Source of the DNA: Prolixibacteraceae bacterium
GTDB lineage: Bacteria > Bacteroidota > Bacteroidia > Bacteroidales > Prolixibacteraceae
Assembly (NCBI GenBank): GCA_003516705.1
Contig: DPCJ01000113.1
Span: 1-30,653, forward strand
DNA: 30,653 bases
Direction of reading: 5' to 3'
The notes under the pieces were generated by a model. The model saw only the letters and a program-made list of their open reading frames with translations. It had not been told where the DNA came from and did no database searches. The position numbers were made by a program, and so were the translations under genes. Below are positions 7,502 to 14,595 of the stretch, in pieces; the first letter of the stretch is position 1, and every line of letters starts with the position of its first letter.

Positions 7502-7528
7502 TTTAGTGTAAAATTATATATAGTTACC
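7502..7528. repeat. Right terminal inverted repeat of the IS1595 element
   Basis: TTTAGTGTAAA at the inner end and AGTTACC at the outer end; reverse complement of 4923-4949 with four mismatches. Confidence 0.88.
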
Positions 7529-7536
7529 TAAATTTA
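7529..7536. repeat. Target-site duplication, right copy
   Basis: TAAATTTA, identical to 4915-4922 in direct orientation. The octamer is its own reverse complement. Confidence 0.65.
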
Positions 7537-7539
7537 TTT

Positions 7540-7572
7540 ACCGTTTAATAACCCAAACCCACCGTTTAATAA
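7540..7572 (+). promoter_or_regulatory. Candidate LytTR operator: 21-bp-spaced direct repeat
   Basis: ACCGTTTAATAA occurs at 7540-7551 and again at 7561-7572, exactly 21 bp apart (two helical turns). LytTR regulators bind paired ~9-bp direct repeats at this spacing with a [TA][AC][CA]GTTN[AG][TG] core; ACCGTTTAA fits eight of nine positions. A possible -7 box CAACTTTG lies at 7603-7610. The operator is upstream of a kinase whose partner is a LytTR regulator, suggesting autoregulation. A single related TCGTTTAATAACC lies at 12345-12357, before the lipoprotein gene. Confidence 0.5.
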
Positions 7573-7765
7573 ATGCCCCTTTTTTAATTTGTTTTAATCT
7601 GCCAACTTTGGGAAAACCAATTTCAACAACAATGAAACGAACATGTTTGCAGATAAACACAAACAACAATGAACAAACCACATGTGAGTTCCATCGGGTG
7701 AAAATGTGGATAAAAGAGGTAAAGTATAACCACCAACTAATCAGTAACTTTAAAAATTTGTACAG

Positions 7766-10700
7766 ATGAAAACAATTCCGGTATTTTTTACACTGCTTTT
7801 TGTTTTTTCTTTTTTGAGTTCCTTTTCACAGGAGCAGGTCATCAAACTAAAAATGGAGGAAGGCCATGAATATATCTTCGAAAAAGTGGATAAAGTTTAT
7901 GCTGTAAAAGAAGATGACAGCAAGGATTTTAGATCGGTAAAAACAAAGGAAATCAGGATAACTGTTGAGAAAGTTATTCCTGGAGAAGAAATACAACTCA
8001 CGCTTCAATATTTAAAAAACAGGAACGAAAGTAGTACCGGTTCCGGAGTTTTTAGCCTCACCGACTTTTTTTTCCCCAATTTGAATGAAGGAGAAACCAG
8101 ATATCCCGACGAACAAAATATTATTGAATACCTTATATGCGGGTCAAAATTGAATTTTTCATTGAACCTGAAAACCAATGAAATAAAGCTGATAAACAGG
8201 GTTGAGTTGCTGGAACAGTTTCATGCCCATTTAAACGAACAGCAATTCAGCAGCGAGGTTATTTCTGAATATATCAATGAGATAAACCAGAAGAAGTTTT
8301 TTGTGCAACCCGAATTGATTGCATTTTTAACCTGGTTTAATAATGCTGAACTGAAAGCTGACCAAACATTAATAAACACCACAATCGACGAACAATTGAT
8401 TGTACGCGAACGAAAAGGGGAATTTTTGAATTTTGGCGATGATGATTTTGACAAAATTATACCGGGTAAAACACATAAAAAATACTGGATAAACCTTGAA
8501 AACGGGATTGTCACCAATTATTCAACCATTCAGCGCGATTCAATAAAATCAAGGTTAGTAAGAAATATAGAACAAAATATCTGGAACGCCAGTGAAACCG
8601 ATTTCAGGCTGTTGTATTCCCAAATAATTCCTGAAAATAAACTGTTTGTTTCCGGAAAAATTGAAAAGCCACTCAGCAAGAAAGTTCACATCCGGATTCT
8701 TGACGACCCTTTTGATGTTATCCTGAAAACCAAAACTGTTTTGCTTGATGAAAAGGGTTCATTTACAACCAGTCTGGATTATTCGCACGCGGGTTTTGTT
8801 TATATCGAAAATGAAAACAACAACAAACATAATCCTCCGGCGACGTATGTTTTTTATGCCGAACCGGGGGATACCATTCATTTTGAATCAACAGGGATAG
8901 TTTTACCATGGCAGACAACAGTTTCCGGAAACCGAACGGTTGAAGCCAAATTATTACAGGAATTGCGCGAGAAAATTAAACCCGGTGAATTTGCCAGAAT
9001 TTTACCCGGTAGAAGCCAGTTACTTTTTGATGAAGAGATTTTTTTTGGACTTGGATATGTAAATGGTAAAGTGGTACGGGAAACCAGTGTAGCTCCGTTG
9101 TTTGAAGCTATTGAGAAATCCAGAGAGATATGTTTAAGTTCCAAACCGGATATTTCTGAGAAATCATGGAATTTTATTGCGAATGAAATTCAGGCATATT
9201 TTTATAACGGCATATTTGATGCTGGCAGGATTATAAGCGCAAATCGGGGATTGGGTGCTGACATTTCTACTGATTTGAAAGACCTGGAAAGAATCAACCA
9301 GATTGATATTCACTCGATCTATAACGACTACGGTTTACATTCGCGGCAAAGTATTAACAAATACTTGAAATACCGGTTTTCCCAGGCGAACAAAATTAAA
9401 TACCAGTATTACACGGGGCCAATGAGTTGGATAAGTAGTCCAGAGCCCGAAATGGAACTGCAGTTTGCCCGGATGGTTTTAACCGGTTCGCCGCTTTATC
9501 GGGAAATTGGCAAAACATTAACCCGGTTGTTGGAACAAAAGTCACAAGTTTCAACAACCAAAATCAGAACCGATTATCTAAACGATTTTGTAATGAAAAA
9601 TCTTGACCTGATAATCAGAAAATGCAATAACGTTGAAGTAATCGAAAATGCAAACCAAATTGTTTCTCAATATAAAAAGCTGGAAACCGGCAAATTTGTA
9701 CCTGAACTTGATTTGGTTGACATCAATAACAAAAGGGTTTCGTACAAGGATTTCCTGAATGGAAAACCAACTATTATTTATTATTCTGAAAACTGGATTG
9801 GCACCCGTTACGGGTATGAAGAAGCGGCAAAACAGAATCCGGAACTTAATTTTGTAATGGTCGTTGAAGGCAGCAATTTCAAACAATGGGAAGAATATAC
9901 AAAATCGGCCAATCCAACCATTACACATCTTTTATACATTAACAACAACGAAACATTCCGCGAAATTTTTCAGGCACAGCAAGTCCACATGGTTTTCAAT
10001 AAAGAAGGTGAATACATTGGCAATGCTGAAAATGCAAAGAAAGCAGTTCAGTTGGCGCAGGAAAGTCTGACCCCTAAAAAAAAAGAACTGAATAAATCGC
10101 AGTTAATCATGATTATTTGGGCGTTGGGAATATTGATTGCCATCGCACTAGTAATTTTCGCAATATGGAGATGGCGGGTTCGGCAGCGGTTCAGGCGCGA
10201 GCAGCAACAGCGGCTTTTACGCGAGCTGGAGCTGACAGCAATCAGGTCGCAGATGAATCCGCATTTTCTTTTTAACAGTCTGAACTCGGTGCAAAACTTA
10301 GTTCAGCAAAACAAGGGCCGCGAGGCCCATTTGTATTTATCCGACTTTGCGGGGCTCATCCGGAAAGTGCTGCAAAACTCCGAAAAAGAAGAGGTTTCGC
10401 TGGCCGAAGAACTTGAAATGACAGAACAATACCTCAACCTCGAAAAACTGCGTTTCGATTTCGATTTTTACATTGGTGTTGAACAGGGAATTGATATCAA
10501 CAACACAATGGTGCCGTCGATGTTGTTGCAACCATTTGCCGAAAATGCGGTGATTCACGGACTGCAAAATAAACCGGAAAACAGGTTGCTTAAAATTGAG
10601 GTCAGAAAGGCGGACGAAGCAACTGACAGTAAGCGCTTAGCGGGTCCGAACCGCTTAGCGCATAGGTCGTTCGACCCGAACCGCTTAGCGCATAAATCGA

Positions 10701-10915
10701 CCGGAATAATCATCAGCATTGAAGACAACGGAATTGGACGCGAAGCTGCTGCAGCAATTTCGAAAACCAAAAACGGCAAGGGTTCAAAACTGATTCAGGA
10801 GCGGCTGGAAATCCTTCAGGAAAAACAAGGCGAAAAATACCGGCTCGAAATAACCGATTTAACCGGCAACGAAACCGGAACTCGGGTGGAGATTTTTATA
10901 CCGGAGGAAAATTAG
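7766..10915 (+). CDS. LytS-type histidine kinase with TlpA-like periplasmic sensor
   Basis: A 1049-residue sensor kinase. Residues 1-21 are a signal peptide (ends SFLSSFSQ). The large periplasmic part has a beta-rich N-terminal domain (~22-250), a DUF4369-like segment (~295-380; FVSGKIEKPLSKKVHIR, then FYAEPGDTIHFE), a helical middle and a thioredoxin/TlpA-like fold (~643-768; PELDLVDINNKRVSYKDFLNGKPTIIYY). The position of CxxC in TlpA reads ENWIGTR, so it has no redox cysteines. A membrane segment spans ~778-801. The kinase core follows: MNPHFLFNSLN with phospho-acceptor His833, the N box FAENAVIHG and the G box EDNGIGREAAA. Between them an insert of about 23 residues (K956 on; PNRLAH twice) is encoded by a palindromic repeat. 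The partner is the LytTR regulator downstream, beyond a GxxExxY cassette. Confidence 0.92.
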   Translation: MKTIPVFFTLLFVFSFLSSFSQEQVIKLKMEEGHEYIFEKVDKVYAVKEDDSKDFRSVKTKEIRITVEKVIPGEEIQLTLQYLKNRNESSTGSGVFSLTDFFFPNLNEGETRYPDEQNIIEYLICGSKLNFSLNLKTNEIKLINRVELLEQFHAHLNEQQFSSEVISEYINEINQKKFFVQPELIAFLTWFNNAELKADQTLINTTIDEQLIVRERKGEFLNFGDDDFDKIIPGKTHKKYWINLENGIVTNYSTIQRDSIKSRLVRNIEQNIWNASETDFRLLYSQIIPENKLFVSGKIEKPLSKKVHIRILDDPFDVILKTKTVLLDEKGSFTTSLDYSHAGFVYIENENNNKHNPPATYVFYAEPGDTIHFESTGIVLPWQTTVSGNRTVEAKLLQELREKIKPGEFARILPGRSQLLFDEEIFFGLGYVNGKVVRETSVAPLFEAIEKSREICLSSKPDISEKSWNFIANEIQAYFYNGIFDAGRIISANRGLGADISTDLKDLERINQIDIHSIYNDYGLHSRQSINKYLKYRFSQANKIKYQYYTGPMSWISSPEPEMELQFARMVLTGSPLYREIGKTLTRLLEQKSQVSTTKIRTDYLNDFVMKNLDLIIRKCNNVEVIENANQIVSQYKKLETGKFVPELDLVDINNKRVSYKDFLNGKPTIIYYSENWIGTRYGYEEAAKQNPELNFVMVVEGSNFKQWEEYTKSANPTITHLLYINNNETFREIFQAQQVHMVFNKEGEYIGNAENAKKAVQLAQESLTPKKKELNKSQLIMIIWALGILIAIALVIFAIWRWRVRQRFRREQQQRLLRELELTAIRSQMNPHFLFNSLNSVQNLVQQNKGREAHLYLSDFAGLIRKVLQNSEKEEVSLAEELEMTEQYLNLEKLRFDFDFYIGVEQGIDINNTMVPSMLLQPFAENAVIHGLQNKPENRLLKIEVRKADEATDSKRLAGPNRLAHRSFDPNRLAHKSTGIIISIEDNGIGREAAAAISKTKNGKGSKLIQERLEILQEKQGEKYRLEITDLTGNETGTRVEIFIPEEN
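10631..10699. repeat. RLA palindromic repeat inside the kinase gene, in frame
   Basis: AAGCGCTTAGCGGGTC (10631-10646) is nearly the reverse complement of the following GAACCGCTTAGCGC, and the unit CCGAACCGCTTAGCGCATA is present twice, at 10646 and 10676, with a 30-bp (ten-codon) period. It is read as KRLAGPNRLAHRSFDPNRLAHKS-type sequence within the ATPase domain. A simpler copy is intergenic at 4680-4712. Confidence 0.85.
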
Positions 10916-10920
10916 AAAAG

Positions 10921-11005
10921 TTCACGCAAAGATGTTAAGAAGCGCAAAGTCCGCCAAAAATAAGTTTGCGGTCTCTGCGAAAACCTTAGCGCCCTTTGCG
11001 TGAAA
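10921..11005. repeat. TTCACGCAAAG inverted-end repeat, copy A
   Basis: It begins TTCACGCAAAG and ends CTTTGCGTGAA, perfect 11-bp inverted ends, with inner GCGCAAAGTCCGC and TTTGCGGTCTCTGCG blocks. It lies five bases after the kinase stop and 43 bp before the GxxExxY start. Confidence 0.9.
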
Positions 11006-11048
11006 CATTTTTCACTATCTTGTTCTTTATAATCAAAACTTACAAACT

Positions 11049-11426
11049 ATGACGGAAAATGAGATTTCATACAAAATTATAGGTGCAGCACTCGAAATTC
11101 ATAAAAATATTGGTCCTGGATTACTGGAATCAGCGTATGAAAATGCCCTTGCCTTTGATTTAAGAGAAATGGGATTTGACGTTAAACAGCAAGTGCCAAT
11201 GCCATTTATTTATAAAGACATTCAACTGGAAGTGGGATACAGAATTGATTTGACAGTGAACAACAAAGTTCTGATTGAAATTAAATCGGTTGAAAATATG
11301 GCACCTGTTCATTTTGCACAGACATTAACTTATTTGAAATTGTCGGGAATGAAATTAGGGCTTCTAATCAATTTCAATACAAATGTTTTAAAGGAAGGAA
11401 TTCACAGAATTGTAAATAATTTATAA
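11049..11426 (+). CDS. GxxExxY protein (PD-(D/E)XK-like fold)
   Basis: A 125-residue protein of the GxxExxY family (PF13366). The name motif is GLLESAY at 24-30 within IGPGLLESAYENAL. A nuclease-like core follows: Asp67 in GYRIDLTV, then Glu77-x-Lys79 in VLIEIKS, then the AQTLTYLKLSG helix and GLLINF strand. The family is predicted to be PD-(D/E)XK-type, but its biological role is not established. The gene sits between a kinase and its regulator with TTCACGCAAAG elements on both sides (10921-11005, 11432-11514). Removing the cassette would make kinase and regulator adjacent, so it looks inserted. Confidence 0.92.
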   Translation: MTENEISYKIIGAALEIHKNIGPGLLESAYENALAFDLREMGFDVKQQVPMPFIYKDIQLEVGYRIDLTVNNKVLIEIKSVENMAPVHFAQTLTYLKLSGMKLGLLINFNTNVLKEGIHRIVNNL

Positions 11427-11431
11427 CAAGA

Positions 11432-11514
11432 TTCACGCAAAGTCGCAATGAAGCGCGAAGTCCGCAGAAAATTCTTTGTCATCTTTGCGAAAACCTTGGC
11501 GTCCTTTGCGTGAA
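11432..11514. repeat. TTCACGCAAAG inverted-end repeat, copy B
   Basis: Same element as copy A, in the same orientation: begins TTCACGCAAAGTCGC, ends GTCCTTTGCGTGAA. It starts five bases after the GxxExxY stop and ends 14 bp before the regulator start, so it covers the ribosome-binding region's upstream side. Confidence 0.9.
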
Positions 11515-11528
11515 ATTTTTCTTAAAAA

Positions 11529-12275
11529 ATGAAAATCAAATCCATCATTGTTGACGACGAAAAACATGGTCGCGAAAACCTCGCCGGTATTCTGCGGCAA
11601 TACTGCCCCGATGTCGATTTGTTGGGTGATGCAGATTCGGTGGATGGCGCTGTTTTGATGATTCAGAAACACAACCCCGACCTGGTTTTTCTTGACATTG
11701 AAATGCCCAAAGCCAACGGTTTTCAACTGATGGAGCGTTTCAAGGATTTTCGTTTCGAGGTGATTTTTGTTACCGCTTATGACAATTATGCCATCAAAGC
11801 CATCCGGTTTTCTGCCGCCGATTATATTCTGAAACCCATCAATCTGAACGATTTACAAATTGCGGTAAGTAAAGTTGCAGAACGTATTCATCAAAAACAG
11901 GAAAACCAGCGGATGAAACAACTGGTGTACAACATCAGCCAGCCGCAGAATCCGCGCATTGGTCTGCCCACCGGCGATCGCATCGAATTTGTTGAAGTGC
12001 ATAAAATTATCCGTTGCCAGGGCGAAGGAAATTATTCGCATATCTGGTTCGAAGGAAACAAACATTTGCTGGTGGCAAAAACGCTGGTTGAATTTGAAGA
12101 CTTGCTGCAGGAATATTCATTTTTCAGGGTTCATAAAACACATTTGGTTAACCTGAAACAGGTAGTTGCGTATGAAAAAACGGATGGCGGAATCCTTCAA
12201 CTTTCGAATGGTGATAAAATTCCAATCTCCCGCCGCCGAAAAGAGGATGTGCTGAAAATGTTAAAAATGAGTTGA
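11529..12275 (+). CDS. LytTR-family response regulator
   Basis: A 248-residue regulator. Residues 3-118 form the receiver: acidic pair Asp9-Asp10, phospho-acceptor Asp56 in VFLDIEMP, the TAYDNYA segment and Lys102 in YILKPI. Residues ~140-245 are a LytTR DNA-binding domain (IIRCQGEGNYSHIWF, LLVAKTLVEFEDLL, FFRVHKTHLVNLKQV, ISRRRKEDVLK). It is the evident partner of the kinase at 7766-10915, from which it is separated only by the GxxExxY cassette. Likely DNA targets are 21-bp-spaced repeats such as 7540-7572. Its first and last codons are echoed in a scar at 13574-13604. Confidence 0.96.
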   Translation: MKIKSIIVDDEKHGRENLAGILRQYCPDVDLLGDADSVDGAVLMIQKHNPDLVFLDIEMPKANGFQLMERFKDFRFEVIFVTAYDNYAIKAIRFSAADYILKPINLNDLQIAVSKVAERIHQKQENQRMKQLVYNISQPQNPRIGLPTGDRIEFVEVHKIIRCQGEGNYSHIWFEGNKHLLVAKTLVEFEDLLQEYSFFRVHKTHLVNLKQVVAYEKTDGGILQLSNGDKIPISRRRKEDVLKMLKMS

Positions 12276-12451
12276 AAAAAAATACTAAAACGGGTATAAA
12301 ATTTGATAGCAGAACTTGATAATTATTGTACAAGGATTTAAGAATCGTTTAATAACCTGCTTTTTTTTAAAGAAACTGATAATTCTGATTTACTCATTCA
12401 TTTATACGTTAATATCAATTAAATCATTAACATAAACTAAATCAGCACAAA

Positions 12452-13576
12452 ATGAACCGATGTATTATTCTACTCTTTTTATTACTACTTTTCTCATGTG
12501 ACAGGGAAAGAGAAACATTCATTATTAAAGGGGAATTAAAAAATATTCCGGATGGTACTGTGATAGATTTATATGAATACCATGATGATTACGGAAAACT
12601 TATTGATTCCGCAACTGTTATTAACGGTTGCTTTGAATTTACAGGAACGGGTAGAACACAGCCCTCTAAAATGGATTTAAGTTTCCGGGACAGTAAGAAT
12701 TTTTATGGGAATTGTCGTTTGTGGGTTGAAAATGAGGTAATTAATATTACCGGCAACAATAAGTTTCCGACTTCGTGGATAGTTAAAAGCAGTAATAAAG
12801 AACAAATTGCTCTTGAAAGTTTTAAAAACCAGACTAAAGAACTTAGGATTTTTAGCGATAGTCTGAGGTTACTTCGTATTCAAAACAAAGAAAATGCTGA
12901 ATTTTCAGAACAAATAAAAAAATCAATTGATTCGATTGGGAAAATCAGGCGTGAAATTGAATTTAGTTTTGTTGAAAATAATCCAAACAGTTTAAATTCA
13001 GTTGAATTTCTCTATCGTATCGCTAAAGTCCCGGAAATTGACAGAAAAAGAGTTGATCAGATATATGAAAAATTAGACGACTTTTACAAGAACTCGCTTT
13101 GGGGGCAGGGTATTCAGGCAGCTTTTGAAAATAAACCGATTCCTGAAATAGGGGACGAAATGATAAATTTTGTTGCTTATGATACTGCCGGTGTAAAACA
13201 TTCTTTATCAGATTTCAAAGGAAAATTTATTTTGCTCGATTTCTGGCATTTAGGTTGCAGTCCATGTAACGCTTCAATTCATGAAACATCAGAGTTATAT
13301 AAAAACAACAGTGAAACTTTAACAATAGTTGGAATTAATCTGATTTCGGATGAAAAGCTTTGGATACAAAAAACCAGGGATGAAGGAATTAACTGGGTTA
13401 ATCTTTCTGATGGAAAAGGAACTTATGCCGGGGTTTCTTCAATTTATGGAGTTGCAGCGCTGCCAACCTATTTTTTAATAAATCCCGAAGGAGTGATTAT
13501 TGATAAATGGTTGGGATATAAAGAGGAAATTTTTAAGGAAAAACTTTCGAAGCATATTGAAAATTTGAAAATTTGA
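12452..13576 (+). CDS. TlpA-like thiol-disulfide lipoprotein (DUF4369 + thioredoxin domain)
   Basis: A 374-residue exported lipoprotein: the signal sequence ends LLLFSC with the acylated Cys at residue 16. Residues ~24-115 form a DUF4369-type beta domain (FIIKGELKNIPDGTVIDLYEY, later GCFEFTGTG), ~125-215 a charged helical linker, and ~230-374 a thioredoxin/TlpA domain (MINFVAYDTAGVKHSLSDFKGKFILLDFW). The active site is Cys269-Ser-Pro-Cys272, so it is probably redox-active at the periplasmic face. A cis-proline loop is seen in VAALPTYFLINPEG. It follows the LytTR regulator after 176 bp and has the same domain order as the kinase sensor, which lacks the cysteines; the kinase may watch this protein or its substrate. 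A single LytTR-like half-site precedes it. Confidence 0.88.
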   Translation: MNRCIILLFLLLLFSCDRERETFIIKGELKNIPDGTVIDLYEYHDDYGKLIDSATVINGCFEFTGTGRTQPSKMDLSFRDSKNFYGNCRLWVENEVINITGNNKFPTSWIVKSSNKEQIALESFKNQTKELRIFSDSLRLLRIQNKENAEFSEQIKKSIDSIGKIRREIEFSFVENNPNSLNSVEFLYRIAKVPEIDRKRVDQIYEKLDDFYKNSLWGQGIQAAFENKPIPEIGDEMINFVAYDTAGVKHSLSDFKGKFILLDFWHLGCSPCNASIHETSELYKNNSETLTIVGINLISDEKLWIQKTRDEGINWVNLSDGKGTYAGVSSIYGVAALPTYFLINPEGVIIDKWLGYKEEIFKEKLSKHIENLKI

Positions 13577-13613
13577 AAATCAAATTCATCATCGTTAACA
13601 TAGAAAAGAGGAG
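13574..13613 (+). pseudogene. Scar resembling the start and end of a LytTR regulator gene
   Basis: GAAAATCAAATTCATCATCGTTAAC directly at the lipoprotein stop resembles the first codons of the regulator at 11530 (22 of 26 bases), and the adjoining GAAAAGAGGAGGCACTGAAAATG resembles its last codons at 12239 (20 of 23). Together they look like a regulator gene with everything in the middle deleted. The match is short, so chance cannot be excluded. Confidence 0.45.
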
Positions 13614-13680
13614 GCACTGAAAATGCATTAATATAAATTCTGACGATTAAGTGAATACAACAAAATGATAAAAAAACAAG

Positions 13681-13704
13681 AAAAGGAGCCTCGCAGCTCC
13701 TTTT
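13681..13704. terminator. Bidirectional terminator between lipoprotein and ahpC
   Basis: AAAAGGAGC-CTCGCA-GCTCCTTTT is a 9-bp stem with T-rich tails on both strands, placed between two convergent genes. Confidence 0.85.
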
Positions 13705-13733
13705 TCTTTTTCCCTTATCTTTTTCGAAACTTC

Positions 13734-14267
13734 TTATAATGTTGGGTCACCCGGCTGCCAGTCGCACGGTACAAGTCCGCCATTCTGGAAAGCATCTAAC
13801 AAACGGAGTGTTTCAACAACATTACGGCCAACATTCAGTCCGTTTACCGAAACATGCTGGATTACGCCATTCGGGTCGATAATGTATGTTGCACGGTAAG
13901 CAATTTTGTTTTCTTTTTCAAGAATTCCAAGGTCTTTGGCCAGCGATTTTGAGGTGTCGGCCAACATCGGGAAACGCAGTTTTTTGAGGTTCGGATCGGC
14001 GTTTCTCCAGGCAAGGTGAACAAACTCCGAGTCGATTGATGCGCCAATCAGGTTGGCATCGCGTTTTACAAAATCATCGAAATGATTGTTAAACGAAGTG
14101 ATTTCGGTTGGGCACACAAACGTAAAGTCGAGCGGCCACCAGAAAAACACTGTCCATTTTCCGTTTAATACTTCTGAGCGTGTCAGCGTTTCAAACTCTT
14201 TTCCGGGTTCAAGAGAAACCACGGCTTTCTTTTTAAAATCGGGGAATTTTTTTCCTACTCCTAACAT
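13734..14267 (-). CDS. ahpC: AhpC/Prx1-type two-cysteine peroxiredoxin
   Basis: A 177-residue thiol peroxidase that reduces hydrogen peroxide and organic peroxides. The peroxidatic Cys52 is in FTFVCPTEIT, with the catalytic Pro45 and Thr49 in the same loop, and the resolving Cys168 is in LVPCDWQPGDPTL. The middle YIIDPNGVIQHV and the WRN segment fit the Prx1/AhpC class with a short C-terminus. No signal peptide, so cytosolic. It is a single-gene unit with its own promoter at 14320-14351 and a terminator downstream. No AhpF-like reductase gene is adjacent; electrons would have to come from another thioredoxin system. The symbol follows the family; the enzyme might be named differently in related genomes. 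Confidence 0.92.
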   Translation of the reverse strand: MLGVGKKFPDFKKKAVVSLEPGKEFETLTRSEVLNGKWTVFFWWPLDFTFVCPTEITSFNNHFDDFVKRDANLIGASIDSEFVHLAWRNADPNLKKLRFPMLADTSKSLAKDLGILEKENKIAYRATYIIDPNGVIQHVSVNGLNVGRNVVETLRLLDAFQNGGLVPCDWQPGDPTL

Positions 14268-14319
14268 AATTTCTGTTTTTATCGATTAATATAATTTAGA
14301 CTGAATTAAAATTTGAAAT

Positions 14320-14351
14320 CAAAGATAGGTTTTAAGTACCCTTTCATCAAA
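14320..14351 (-). promoter_or_regulatory. Promoter of ahpC
   Basis: On the minus strand TTTG (14348-14351), 20 bp, TATCTTTG (14320-14327), about 53 bp before the start codon. Confidence 0.75.
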
Positions 14352-14501
14352 TTGATTTTTTTTAAGCCTGTTCGACAAAAGCTATTCGGTTGATGTTAAA
14401 GTTTTGAAGCACAATATTTTTTAAAAGAAAGTGGGTTGCAAATCACTGTTGTTTTGTCCTGAAAGTATGTTTTAAAGTACCTGTATTTCGTTTCACATTT
14501 G

Positions 14502-14532
14502 TTTGACCGTTGTTTTTATATCGCTATATTTA
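14502..14532 (+). promoter_or_regulatory. Promoter of the first Gfo/Idh/MocA gene
   Basis: TTTG (14502-14505), exactly 19 bp, TATATTTA (14525-14532; one mismatch to TAnnTTTG), 63 bp before the ATG. Confidence 0.65.
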
Positions 14533-14595
14533 GCTGCTTTTTTAAAAAAATAGAAAAAATAAAAGATACCTATTCAATTAAAGCTTTAAGTTATT

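Larger units (their letters stand above)
4923..7528 (-). mobile_element. IS1595-family transposon with two passenger genes
   Basis: A 2606-bp element bounded by 27-bp terminal inverted repeats (4923-4949 and 7502-7528; 23 of 27 bases match) that start GGTAA, and flanked by the direct octamer TAAATTTA. Inside are three minus-strand genes: transposase (6526-7443), an overlapping P63C-domain gene (5571-6533) and a one-TM protein gene (4952-5512) whose stop codon lies two bases from the left repeat. The whole element is visibly more A+T-rich than the genes around it. IS1595-family elements are known to include members with passenger genes. Full-length transposase with its acidic residues and matching ends suggest recent or still possible mobility. 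Confidence 0.88.
14268..14595. other. Divergent intergenic region, ahpC / oxidoreductase
   Basis: 328 bp without a gene. It contains the two outward-facing promoters listed separately; nothing else (no clear operator dyad) is seen. Confidence 0.6.

Noticed and set aside
7519..7530. Third direct repeat of the LytTR site 21 bp further upstream
   Set aside because: The sequence lies inside the transposon end and does not fit the core.
10921..11514. Composite insertion sequence around the GxxExxY gene
   Set aside because: No transposase and no target duplication is visible; kept only as a repeat-bracketed cassette.
12345..12357. Second LytTR operator before the lipoprotein gene
   Set aside because: Only one half-site (TCGTTTAATAACC) is seen; no partner at 21 bp on either side.
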